A stretch of DNA of 64,000 bases from Kribbella sandramycini (GTDB lineage: Bacteria > Actinomycetota > Actinomycetes > Propionibacteriales > Kribbellaceae). The notes under the pieces were generated by a model. The model searched no databases. It saw nothing but the letters and a program-made list of their open reading frames with translations, and had not been told where the DNA came from. Location of the stretch: assembly GCF_013131805.1 (NCBI RefSeq), contig NZ_JABJRC010000005.1, positions 124,001-188,000 on the forward strand, written 5' to 3'. Within the stretch, counting starts at the first letter, position 1; each line of letters begins with the position of its first letter. Position numbers and translations under genes: made by a program. This document shows positions 15,476 through 24,700 of the stretch, in pieces.

Positions 15476-17861
15476 GGCCGGTGCCGCGGTCGGGGCCTCG
15501 GGTCCCTGGGCCGCGGTGCGTGTCCGGGCGCTGACCTTGGGCGGCTTCGCCTTGCGCTGCCTGCTGCTGGGGTTGAGAGTCCGCGCTGCGGCCGGGGGTT
15601 TCACTCCCGGCCTGGGCGACCATGGCGTCGAAGCTGTCGCCGGAGCGGTGGTGAATACCGTCGACGCGGTACTTGCTGCTGTCGGCGTTCCAGACGAACC
15701 TCGATGGGTCAGCGTTGGCCCCGTACATCGCGCGGACCAGCGGCTCCGAATACCGCACCTCGCGGTCGAGACGTTCCTGGTGATTGGACATCCACCAGTC
15801 AACCGGCGCGGCCTGCTCTCCGGTCATCCCCTTGCTCAGCTCGGCGAGCTCGATCGGCCGGTCCGGCGTGGTGTCGACCGTCGCCCAGGCGCTCACCTGA
15901 CCGCCCTGGACGACGGCGATCGTGGCCCGATGGGCGTCGTCCCGAGGGCCTTCGACCGCACCTACGCAACCGGGCATCCGCGCCGCGAGCTGCTCGGCGC
16001 GGTTGCGCGCCGACGGGTCGGAATGATCGAGTACGACGATCTCCGTGCCGGCGGCCTGCGCTCTGGTCAGCTGCCGGTTCAGATCGTTCAGCTGCTCCGG
16101 GGTCTGTCCGTTCCGCGCGCGATCCGCGGCGTAGTAGAGCCGGGACGCCTCGTCGGGGCGAACTTCGACGTTGGTCAGCCATTCCGCGTCGAGGGCCGGC
16201 GTGCCGCCGATCCGCGCACCGGCCTGCCGATAGGTCTCTGCGACGTCGGCGCCGACGAAGGCGCCGGCAGGCTTGTCGAACTGCCGGAACGGCCCGTCGA
16301 CGATCGCAGCCCGCACCGCGTCGGCCTGGCCGCCGGCCGCGCCGAGCTCGATCCGTTCGTCGGTCTTGCGGAAGGTCGCGGCCGCCAGCGGGGTACCGTC
16401 CCGATCGATGGCCACCGCGACCTGCGTGCCCTCGGCGTACGCAGGTTCGGCACCGGGGATCCCGGTCTCGGTGGCGGTCCCGGTCGACGGGTTCATAGCC
16501 TGCCACAGGGCGGCCAGCTCGGGGTCGACCTCGCGGCCGGCCGCATCGGCGCCATCCAGCCGGCGGAGGGCGTCGTCGTCCATCGGGACCTGCAGGGCGG
16601 CCGTGAGCCGGTCCGCGACCTGGCCCCGGAGGGCGGCGAAGCGCGGGTCGTCCGGAGTGAATTGCAGGACGTCGCCGCCGGCGTCGCTGAATCGGGTCAC
16701 GGCGGCGGCGACCTCGGCCGGCGCTGCTCCCGGCGTACCGGCGTTCTCCCAGCCGAGACCGGGGATCTCGTCCATCCGGGGGCCGAGGACGTCCTTCACG
16801 TCATCGATCAGCTCATCCAGCTTGGCGCTCGTCCGGTACGGCGTGTCGCCCTGGAAGTCGAGCCCGACACCGAGCGCCTCGGCCTCGCGCATCCCGACCA
16901 GAATCAGCGTGGTCCGGGCGTCCCGGGAGGCGCCCTCGACATCCCGCACCACCACCCGGCCGTCGGCCGCGCGGCCGACCATGCCGGTGATCTGAGGCGT
17001 CCCGCTCGGGTCGTTGACCATGACCGCGCGCAGCCCGGGCGGGCTCTGGCCACGATCCGGATCCACGGCGCCCTGATCATCGGCTGACAGCACCGTGGTC
17101 GTCTGGCCGCTGTCGAGCACGCGGCGGATGTCTATCGCCCAATCGCGGTAGTTGGTACTCCTGTCCAACGGCTGGTCGAGGGCTTCGAAGGGGTTCCGCT
17201 CTTCGGGGAGTCGACTGCGGGTGGACGCCGCGAGGTCCTCGACCTCCAGGGCGTTCCAGGGGGTCTGCGCGGCGGCGGTGTTCAGCCTCATGATGATCGG
17301 CTGGTCGAGGCTGATCGGCTCCGGCGCCGGCACCCGCCAGGTGGCCGAGGGCGTGGCTTCGACGACCGCGCGGGACTCCTTGGCGGCCAGATGGTTGACC
17401 GCGTACCAGGCGGCGGCGCCGAAGCGCGCCGCGGGCGGGACGCCGTGGTTGCCATCGGCCCCGATCGTCGGATGGGTCGACCCGGCGCCGACGATCCGGA
17501 ACTCCGAACCCTTGCGCTCGATGCCGGCGACGGTGAACAGACTGCTGTCCCCGAGTGCCGCGACGACCGCGTGCTGGGCCGGGCCGTTGAAAACCTTGAG
17601 CGCGGCGTTGCGCGCCTGCCAGACCGGACTGCGTTCCTTCTGCGCAGCCGATCCGCCGAGGCCCTTGGCCGCCGCCTCGAAGGGCTGGTCGGTCGCGGCG
17701 AAGGCCTGCTCGGCGAGCTCCTGATACCGGCGCCACTCCGGGGTGTCGCGGGTGAGCACGAGCACCTTGGTCTGCGGATACGCGGCGAACTCCCGGACCT
17801 CGGCGGCCAGTCGGGTCGCCTCGGGAAGACGGTCGCGCTGGCGGGCGTCGTACTCGGGCAT
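15471..17861 (-). CDS. Large soluble orphan protein, function unknown (796 residues)
   Basis: I do not recognise this protein. It has no signal peptide and no membrane segment. It begins MPEYDARQRDRLPEATRLAA and ends in a low-complexity tail rich in Gln, Gly, Arg and Pro from about residue 750. Within it, four segments share a loose pattern of two beta strands, a turn with Asp-Gly or Gly-Gly, an Ala-rich strand and then a helix: near 100 (FTVAGIERKGSEFRIVGAG), near 275 (LRAVMVNDPSGTPQITGMV), near 478 (TQVAVAIDRDGTPLAAATF) and near 640 (ATIAVVQGGQVSAWATV). The third continues into FVGADVAETYRQAGARIGG, like the end of a GNAT fold, so degenerate acetyltransferase-like repeats are possible. It stands alone between two hairpins. 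Function is open. Confidence 0.65.
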   Translation of the reverse strand: MPEYDARQRDRLPEATRLAAEVREFAAYPQTKVLVLTRDTPEWRRYQELAEQAFAATDQPFEAAAKGLGGSAAQKERSPVWQARNAALKVFNGPAQHAVVAALGDSSLFTVAGIERKGSEFRIVGAGSTHPTIGADGNHGVPPAARFGAAAWYAVNHLAAKESRAVVEATPSATWRVPAPEPISLDQPIIMRLNTAAAQTPWNALEVEDLAASTRSRLPEERNPFEALDQPLDRSTNYRDWAIDIRRVLDSGQTTTVLSADDQGAVDPDRGQSPPGLRAVMVNDPSGTPQITGMVGRAADGRVVVRDVEGASRDARTTLILVGMREAEALGVGLDFQGDTPYRTSAKLDELIDDVKDVLGPRMDEIPGLGWENAGTPGAAPAEVAAAVTRFSDAGGDVLQFTPDDPRFAALRGQVADRLTAALQVPMDDDALRRLDGADAAGREVDPELAALWQAMNPSTGTATETGIPGAEPAYAEGTQVAVAIDRDGTPLAAATFRKTDERIELGAAGGQADAVRAAIVDGPFRQFDKPAGAFVGADVAETYRQAGARIGGTPALDAEWLTNVEVRPDEASRLYYAADRARNGQTPEQLNDLNRQLTRAQAAGTEIVVLDHSDPSARNRAEQLAARMPGCVGAVEGPRDDAHRATIAVVQGGQVSAWATVDTTPDRPIELAELSKGMTGEQAAPVDWWMSNHQERLDREVRYSEPLVRAMYGANADPSRFVWNADSSKYRVDGIHHRSGDSFDAMVAQAGSETPGRSADSQPQQQAAQGEAAQGQRPDTHRGPGTRGPDRGTGR

Positions 17862-17872
17862 TCAGGTCCTCT

Positions 17873-17909
17873 CCGGGGCGTCGATGATCTGGTCATCTTG
17901 ACGCCCCGG
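17873..17909 (-). terminator. Terminator hairpin after the NEP1-like gene
   Basis: CCGGGGCGTC pairs with GACGCCCCGG, and inside it GATGA pairs with TCATC, giving a long stem 30 bp past the stop at 17939. Confidence 0.65.
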
Positions 17910-17938
17910 GAGGTCACCCGGTTCCGGTCAATTCTGCG

Positions 17939-18724
17939 TCAGTTCCACGGGTCGAAGGGGATGCCGCTCGGCTTGGAGGCGTTGAGCAGATTGCGGAACC
18001 GGTCGCTGTTGTCGGTGATCTTGATGGTGGCCGAACCGAAGTTCGCGTTCATCAAGGTGTCGCGGAGACCGTTGTTCGGCCAGCCGTCCCAGCCGACCAG
18101 GGGCGGGTAGCGCCAGTTGTGGTAGTGGTTCTCCGGCGGCTCGTCGTTGCCGTTGGCAAGCCGGAAGAAGTGCGTGCTGGCGCCGTCCTTGTGGTAGACG
18201 ATCTTGGGGTGTGAGCCGTCGAAGCGGACCTGGGACCGCGGGTAGGTCACCTGGCTGGAGTGCTGCGTCGTGGTCACGAACTCGACCTGGTTGCTGGCCT
18301 GGTTGATCCAGGAGATGACGTGTTCGAAGTCGTGCCGGTGACCGCCGAGACCGCTGCCGGCGACGGCCTGGTCCTTCTCGAAGTAGGCGGCGTACACGAC
18401 CGCGCACCAGCCGTTGTTGCACTTCGAGCGGGAGTAGGTCTGGGAGTTGTCGAGGTCGGACTGGTCGCGACAGTTGCCGTTGACGGCGCCGGTCGTGTTC
18501 AGGCCCGGGTTCAGGGTGCCGTCGGCGCCGATCGCCGGGACGGCGTAACAGCCGTCGCCGTCGTAGTCGAAGGCCGGGGAGAAGGACTGCTCGTAACCGT
18601 TCGCGTTCTGCGGCAGGCTCGGCGGCGGGGCGGCGTACGCCGCGACCGTGGTGGCCACCAGCAGCGTGGCCGTGCCGATCACCACGCCGAGGGTCAATCG
18701 GCGGACACGGGACTGATCTGTCAT
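17939..18724 (-). CDS. NEP1-like (NPP1/NLP) secreted protein
   Basis: This is a secreted protein of 261 residues from the necrosis- and ethylene-inducing family. The ATG at 18724 follows AAGGAG. A signal peptide runs to about residue 31 (TLGVVIGTATLLVATTVAAYA). The family hallmark GHRHDFEH is at residues 128-135, close to the canonical GHRHDWE, in which the His, Asp and Glu bind the metal needed for activity. Two Cys pairs (C59/C85 and C102/C107) fit disulphides. Family members from plant pathogens bind plant sphingolipids and lyse cells; many from soil bacteria are not toxic. It is monocistronic, with its own terminator. Confidence 0.92.
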   Translation of the reverse strand: MTDQSRVRRLTLGVVIGTATLLVATTVAAYAAPPPSLPQNANGYEQSFSPAFDYDGDGCYAVPAIGADGTLNPGLNTTGAVNGNCRDQSDLDNSQTYSRSKCNNGWCAVVYAAYFEKDQAVAGSGLGGHRHDFEHVISWINQASNQVEFVTTTQHSSQVTYPRSQVRFDGSHPKIVYHKDGASTHFFRLANGNDEPPENHYHNWRYPPLVGWDGWPNNGLRDTLMNANFGSATIKITDNSDRFRNLLNASKPSGIPFDPWN

Positions 18725-18874
18725 GGACGCTCCTTCGGGGCGGGAAGACAACGCTGTCGAACCATGACAGATCAGCTCACGTCAGTACATACTTCACGTG
18801 CGAAAGAATCCGGATTCCGATCAGAATTGGGCCGCTCGGAACACAGAGTTTCCCGATTGACGCCTTGACTCGGC

Positions 18875-19750
18875 TCAGCGCCGGTAGAGGTGGACGGCGC
18901 TGCGCAGCGAGTCGAGGACGTACCCGGGGAAGCGCAGGCCCTGTTTCTGCGCCCAGAGCAGCTCCAGCTCGACGCGACCGATCTGCTGGGCGTACTTCTG
19001 CAGGCCCTCGTCGCCGCCGTCGGTGATGTGCAGCGCCTCCATCACGCCGCCGAACTCGGCGCGCTGGCTCTTGTTGTAGGCGCCGACGACCTCGAAGGAC
19101 TGTTTGCGCAGCAGCCGGACGAGCCACTTCTGCCAGGGGGCCATCTCGCTCCACAGGCCGCGCGCGGCGATCTTGTAGTACGCGAAGTGGCCGGGCTCCT
19201 GGCGGCGGATCGGCGCGATGATCGTCGAGGCGACCGCCTGCTCGTCGAGCTCCAGCAACCCCTTGTGCAACAGGTTGTAGGCCAGGATCGCGGACTGCTC
19301 GGTCGCGACGCCGGTCAGGTAGTAGAGCATCCGGCTGACGTCCTGGATCGCGCTGAGGTGCGCGAGCGCGCCCAGGAAGCGCAACTGGAAGGAGATCTGG
19401 TCGACGTTCGGCTCGGAGACCGGCAGGCCGGCCAGCGTCTGCAACCGGTCCAGCAGGACGCCGTGGTGCAGCTCCTGCGGCGACCAGACGTCGGCGTAGA
19501 AGTGTTTGTCGACGGGCGGCGGATCAGGCAGCAGCAGATTGAGCTCGAGCACGTTCCGCTCGACCTCCAGCTCGACGCGCGTCATGTAGGCCAGGACGCC
19601 GCCGAACCGGCTGGCCAGCAGATCCGGCCGCCGCATCGTGAAATCCGCGCTGTCCAGCGGGATCGGCGGATGCTCCTCCCCCAGCCGATCCACATGATCC
19701 ATCAACCGCGCCTCGGCCGCCGCCGCAGCACCCTTCCGGCTCCTCACCAC
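18875..19750 (-). CDS. Ferritin-like di-iron protein, function unknown
   Basis: This helical protein of 291 residues has the spacing of a four-helix di-iron bundle. Glu-rich helix 1 is YMTRVELEVERNVLEL; helix 2 has SPQELHHGVLLD with an E-x-x-H pair; later helices have GVATEQSAILAYNLL and RRQEPGHFAYYKIAA with a second E-x-x-H. This is the ligand pattern of acyl-ACP desaturases and related oxygenases. No signal peptide or membrane segment is seen. Such proteins may desaturate or hydroxylate lipids, but this one lacks a recognisable partner gene. It is divergent from the UdgX gene by 147 bp. The di-iron reading rests on motifs only. Confidence 0.6.
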   Translation of the reverse strand: MVRSRKGAAAAAEARLMDHVDRLGEEHPPIPLDSADFTMRRPDLLASRFGGVLAYMTRVELEVERNVLELNLLLPDPPPVDKHFYADVWSPQELHHGVLLDRLQTLAGLPVSEPNVDQISFQLRFLGALAHLSAIQDVSRMLYYLTGVATEQSAILAYNLLHKGLLELDEQAVASTIIAPIRRQEPGHFAYYKIAARGLWSEMAPWQKWLVRLLRKQSFEVVGAYNKSQRAEFGGVMEALHITDGGDEGLQKYAQQIGRVELELLWAQKQGLRFPGYVLDSLRSAVHLYRR

Positions 19751-19897
19751 GGCGGATCCCCACCCCTTCGGGCCACAGCTCTAGTCGATCACGGTCACCT
19801 TCTGCGCCACCGCCAGCCTACCGGCCCGTACCGCCGAACCACCGTGCTTTTCACCACGTCGAGAATTAGTTGCGCCCACCCCGGGAACCTGCTCCTC

Positions 19898-20518
19898 ATG
19901 GACCAGTTCCCCGGCGCCAACCGCTGGGTCCCGAACTCCGGCGGCCTCCGCAAGCTCACCGCCGCCCTCCCCGCCTGCCACGGCTGTGATCTGGCGGAGC
20001 ACGCCGAGCAGGTCGTCCCCGGCGAAGGGCCGGCCCGGGCCGCGCTGATGCTGGTCGGCGAGCAGCCCGGCGACGTCGAGGACAAGCAGGGCCACGTCTT
20101 CGCCGGCCCGGCCGGACGCCTCCTGGACAAGGCCCTGGACGCCGCCGGGATCGATCGCTCCGATGTCTTCCTGACCAACGCCGTCAAACATTTCCGGTAC
20201 ACGACCAAGGGCAAACGCCGAATCCACAAGACCCCGGCCGTCGGCCACATCACCGCGTGCCGCCCCTGGCTCGAACGCGAACTTCGCATCGTCAGTCCGC
20301 GACTGGTGGTGATTCTCGGCGCCGTCGCGGCGCGTGCCCTGATCGGCCCCGGCTTCAAGGTCACCGAGCACCGTGGCGAGCGGGTCGAGCTGCCGTCCGG
20401 GCGAGCGGCGATGGCGACCGTCCACCCGTCGGCTGTCGTCCGCTCGGAGCGTTTTCGCGAGGACTTCGCCCTGTTCGTCGCCGATCTGCAAGCCGCCCGC
20501 GACCTGCTCGGCCAGTAG
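19898..20518 (+). CDS. udgX: UdgX-type uracil-DNA glycosylase
   Basis: This is a DNA repair enzyme of 206 residues. It belongs to the uracil-DNA glycosylase superfamily, with motif GEQPGDVEDKQGHVFAGPAG (54-73) and the C-terminal HPS motif TVHPSAVVRS. The KRRIH loop at residues 106-110 is the UdgX signature: in mycobacterial UdgX this His attacks the sugar after uracil removal and leaves the protein covalently bound to DNA. An iron-sulfur cluster is expected; Cys27, Cys30 and Cys121 are clear ligands, and I cannot pick out a fourth Cys. The ATG at 19898 fits the family N-terminus. The gene abuts the convergent GH172 gene with no spacer. Confidence 0.9.
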   Translation: MDQFPGANRWVPNSGGLRKLTAALPACHGCDLAEHAEQVVPGEGPARAALMLVGEQPGDVEDKQGHVFAGPAGRLLDKALDAAGIDRSDVFLTNAVKHFRYTTKGKRRIHKTPAVGHITACRPWLERELRIVSPRLVVILGAVAARALIGPGFKVTEHRGERVELPSGRAAMATVHPSAVVRSERFREDFALFVADLQAARDLLGQ

Positions 20519-21625
20519 CTAGCGCGGGCGGCGCTGGGCGGTGGGTGGGAGGGCCGGTAGGACGTTGGCGTCGGCGAGGGGCTGGTACCAGTAGGCGACG
20601 GTGGAGATGTCGTCGGCGCGTTCGAAGTGGCCGTGGTCCCAGGCGCCGATCTGTTGGAGGGTGACTTTGAGGGTGGAGTGGAAGATGACGGGGTCGGGGA
20701 GGTGCCAGCGGTACATGCCGTGGGACTGCAGGGTGCTGGTGAGGAAGGGCGAGGCGCCGGTGCGGTCTTCGGCGGAGTAGAACGGGTAGCCGCAGTACGG
20801 CGCGCTGAAGGTCAGGGCTACTGGAGGTGGGTCGACGCGGAGGGCGTCCTGGAAGGCCCAGGCGCCGCCTGCGTAGTCCTCCAGGCCGGTGCTGCACTGA
20901 GTCGGGTAGGCGTCGTCGTCATCGAGGTAGAACTTCACCTCGCCCTCACCCCACCAGTAGCGCTCGAGTGCGGTGAGGCCGATGTAGGTGCCGACGTAGT
21001 GGCCGCTGCCGGAGATGCCGTCCAGGATGACGTGGTCCTCAGCGGGAGCGGTGGAGCCGTTGCTGCGCCGCCATTGCGCGCGGAAGGCAGCGGTGTCGTC
21101 GCCGAGCTCGTCGCCCACGGTGTAGTCGATCTGGTAGTAGATGCCGCCGACCTGGCCCGGGTGCTCACTGGTCAGCTCGATCCGGGCGCGGCGCCGGAAC
21201 GGCATCGGGAAGTAGCAGTTCATACCGCCGGTCGGCGCAACCACGATCGGGACCGAGGTCACCAGAGCGCGCTGCCCGAAGCCGTTGCAGAAGAAGTCGC
21301 CGAGCGGTACTTCGACGGCCGGCTGCTCGGCGTCGTCCCACCACATCCGCAGGACCAGATCCCGCAGTACCCACGGCCCCGCGGCTGTGCCGGACGGGAC
21401 GGTCATCCAGATGTGCCGGATCACGCCCGAGCCGTCGATCTCGGCCAGGACGGCGGTCTCGCCCGGCTCGAGGCCGATCGCGGGTCTGCCCTTGCGGGAC
21501 GGTCCGAGGGCGGACGCCGTCCGCGCGGCCATCCCGGGCGCACCGGTCGGATTCTCGGCGTTGATCGAACGGCTGCGCTGCCGGCCGGGGGCCTTGGTGA
21601 CCGCGTTCCAGTCCGCGAACGTCAT
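20519..21625 (-). CDS. DUF2961/GH172-family glycoside hydrolase-like protein
   Basis: This protein of 368 residues belongs to the DUF2961 family, now glycoside hydrolase family 172, whose known members act on difructose or on D-arabinofuranosides. Typical blocks are AENPTGAPGMAARTASALGP, IDGSGVIRHIWMTVPSG, LVLRMWWDDAEQPAVEVPLG, DFFCNGFG, GGMNCYFPMPFRRRARIEL and STGLEDYAGGAW. No signal peptide is seen, so it works in the cytoplasm, perhaps on imported oligosaccharides. The ATG at 21625 follows GGGAGGAA at a good distance. An inverted repeat lies just upstream (21641-21651). No transporter gene is adjacent. Confidence 0.9.
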   Translation of the reverse strand: MTFADWNAVTKAPGRQRSRSINAENPTGAPGMAARTASALGPSRKGRPAIGLEPGETAVLAEIDGSGVIRHIWMTVPSGTAAGPWVLRDLVLRMWWDDAEQPAVEVPLGDFFCNGFGQRALVTSVPIVVAPTGGMNCYFPMPFRRRARIELTSEHPGQVGGIYYQIDYTVGDELGDDTAAFRAQWRRSNGSTAPAEDHVILDGISGSGHYVGTYIGLTALERYWWGEGEVKFYLDDDDAYPTQCSTGLEDYAGGAWAFQDALRVDPPPVALTFSAPYCGYPFYSAEDRTGASPFLTSTLQSHGMYRWHLPDPVIFHSTLKVTLQQIGAWDHGHFERADDISTVAYWYQPLADANVLPALPPTAQRRPR

Positions 21626-21640
21626 GCGTTCCTCCCAGGT

Positions 21641-21651
21641 CGTTTGAAACG
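21641..21651. promoter_or_regulatory. Possible operator before the GH172-type gene
   Basis: CGTTT and AAACG form an inverted repeat around one base, 16 bp upstream of the start codon. This resembles sugar-repressor half sites, but the repeat is short. Confidence 0.25.
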
Positions 21652-21746
21652 AATGTAAAACGCACTCTTGCGCAGGTCCCTGTCCAGGCCGCATCCTGGC
21701 GAAACTCACGGGGGTGGGGCCGAGTGGGGGCTGGGGGCTTATTTCC

Positions 21747-24700
21747 ATGCGTTTTTCCGCCGATGCGCTGCGGCGCGTGCTGGTTGTGATGTGTGTATTA
21801 CTGCTCGTGCCGTTGACGGCGTCCGAGCCGGCTCGGGCTGCCGCGACGCCGAGCGGGTTCAGCGAGCAGACCGTCTTCGACGGCCTGACGAACCCGACGA
21901 ACGTCGTCTTCTCGCCGGACGGCCGGGTCTTCGTCGCCGAGAAGAGCGGCCTGATCAAGGTCTTCGACTCCCTCGACGACACCTCGGCGTCCGTCTTCGC
22001 CGATCTGCGGACCAAGGTGCACAACTTCTGGGACCGCGGTCTGCTCGGCCTCGCCCTGCACCCGGGCTTCCCGGCCGACCCGCGCGTCTACGTGCTCTAC
22101 ACGCACGACGCGCTGATCGGCGCGCAAGCGCCCAAGTGGGGGACGGCGAACGCCTCCGACGACCCGTGCCCGTCACCGCCTGGCCCGACCAGCGACGGCT
22201 GCCAGGTCAGCGCGCGGCTGTCGGTGCTGACGTCGACCGGCTCGGCCGTCGCCGAACAGGTCCTGATCGAGGACTGGTGCCAGGTCTACCCGAGCCACTC
22301 GATCGGCTCGATCGAGTTCGGCCCGGACGGCATGCTGTACGCCGGTGGCGGTGACGGCGCGAGTTTCACCTTCACCGACTACGGCCAGGACGGCTATCCG
22401 GACTCCGACGCCACCCCGGACAACGCGTGTGCCGACGGTACGGCGCCGGTCGGCGCGCAGCTCACGCCGCCCACGGCCGAAGGCGGCGCGCTCCGCTCGC
22501 AGGACCTGCGGACGAGCGGCGACCCCGTCACCCTCGACGGCTCGATCATCCGGATCAACCCCGACACCGGCCAGGCCGCGCCCGGTAACCCGCTGCTCTC
22601 GAACGCCGATCTGAACGCCCGCCGGATCGTCGCCGAGGGCCTGCGGAACCCGATGCGTTTCGCGTTCCGCCCCGGGACCAACGAGCTGTGGATCGGCGAC
22701 GTCGGCTACTCGGCCTGGGAGGAGATCAACCGGCTCGTCCTGCCGGCAGCCGGCGTCGCGAACTTCGGCTGGCCCTGTTACGAAGGCGCCGGCCGCTCGA
22801 ACGCGTACGACTCGGTCAACGTGAACATCTGCGAGAGCCTGTACGCCGCCGGCGCTCCGGCCGTTTCCGCGCCGTACTTCGCCTATCAGCACCGGGCCCA
22901 CGTGACCGCGAACGAGACCTGCACGGTCGGCAGCTCCTCGCTGTCCGGGATGGCGTTCTATGCCGGCGGCAACTATCCGGCCGAGTACGACGGCGCGCTG
23001 TTCTTCTCCGACTACAGCCGCAAGTGCGTCTGGGCAATGCTCCCGGGCGCGGACGGCCTGCCGGACAGGACCAAGATCGTCCAGTTCGCCTCCGGCTACG
23101 GCTCGACCAGGCTGCAGATCGGCCCCGGCGGCGATCTGTTCACCGTCGACTACGAAAGCGGTACGATCCGTCGCTACGTCTACAGCGCGACCAACAACCC
23201 GCCGACCGCGGTCATCCAAGCCGATCCGGCCAGCGGTAACGCCCCGCTACAGGTGAGCTTCGACGGCACGGCGTCCAGTGACGCCGACGGCCACCCGCTC
23301 AGCTACGCCTGGGACCTGGACGGCGACGGCCAGTACGACGACTCGACCGCCGCGACCGTCCAACGCACGTACCCGGCCATCGGACCGGTGACGGTTCGGC
23401 TCCGGGTCAGCGACGGCCAGGGTGGGACGGCGACCACCTCGACGCGGATCAACGTCGGCAACACGGCGCCGACGGCAACGATCACCGGCCCCGGTCCGGC
23501 GTTGGCCTGGAAGGTCGGCGACGCGATCAGCTTCTCCGGTTCGGCGTCCGATGCGGAGCAGGGCGCGCTGCCGGGCTCGGCGTTGAAGTGGACGCTGATC
23601 ATGCATCACTGCCCGAGTGATTGCCATCAGCACACGATCACCTCGTTCACCGGCAGCAATGGCTCGTTCGCCGCGCCGGATCACGAGTACCCGTCGTACC
23701 TGGAGCTGCGGCTGACGGCGACGGACGCCGGCGGGCTGACCGATGTGAAGAGCGTGCGGCTCGACCCGAAGACGACCAACCTGTCCTTCGCCAGCCAGCC
23801 GTCCGGCCTGTCGCTCACGTATCTCGATCGAACGGTCAAGACTCCAGCCGTCGGGACGACGATCAACGGGTCGACCGGAACGCTGGCAGCCGAGGCGGCA
23901 CAACCGGTCGGGACGAACCTGTACCGGTTCGCGTCCTGGTCGGACGGCGGCGCGCGGGTGCACAACTTCGTCGCGCCGGACGCACCGACGACGTACACCG
24001 CGACCTACGTGCCGAAACGCAATCTGGCCTTGAAGAAACCGGTCGCGACATCGAGTGTCTACCTCAACCGACCGGGTGCGAACGCGGTCGACGGCTCGGC
24101 ATCGACGTACTGGTCGAGCGCCCGCAGCGATCCGCAATGGTTGCGCGTCGACCTCGGCCGGGTCGAACTGGTTGACCGGGCGCTGCTGAGCTGGCTGTCG
24201 ACGTCGTACGCGAAGGCGTATCAGATCCAGATCTCCGGCAGCGGGCGCACCTGGAAGACGGTCTACTCGACGACGACCGGCGACGGCTTCATCGACAGCG
24301 TCGCGTTCACGCCCAACTACGCGCGCTACGTCCGCATCAACATCACCGCGCGCGGCGTGGCCGGCAGCTACAACGGTCTCTGGGAGTTCGGCGTGTACGG
24401 CGACACCGGCTCGCTCACCGGCATCGCCGGCAAGTGCGTCGAGGTGGCCGGCTCCGTCGTCCAGTTCAACACCTGCAACGGCGCGGCGGCACAGCAATGG
24501 ATCGCGCAGGACGACGGCACAATCCGCTCCCAGGGCAAATGCCTGGACGCGCGTAGCACCACACCACGCAGCCCAACCACGCCATGGACCTGCGACGGCA
24601 GCCCCGGCCAGAAATGGACCGCCCGCGCCGACGGCACCTTGCTCAACAAACAATCCGGCCTCTGCCTGGACGCCGAAAACGGCAAAAGCGCCAACGGCAC

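Noticed and set aside
13214..15802. An 862-codon open frame opposite the GH30 gene
   Set aside because: No motif or signal; the opposite strand has GH30 catalytic motifs and a CBM6.
18875..19750. Reading the ferritin-like gene as a GTP-binding protein
   Set aside because: It has no G-box, Walker A or other nucleotide-binding motif.
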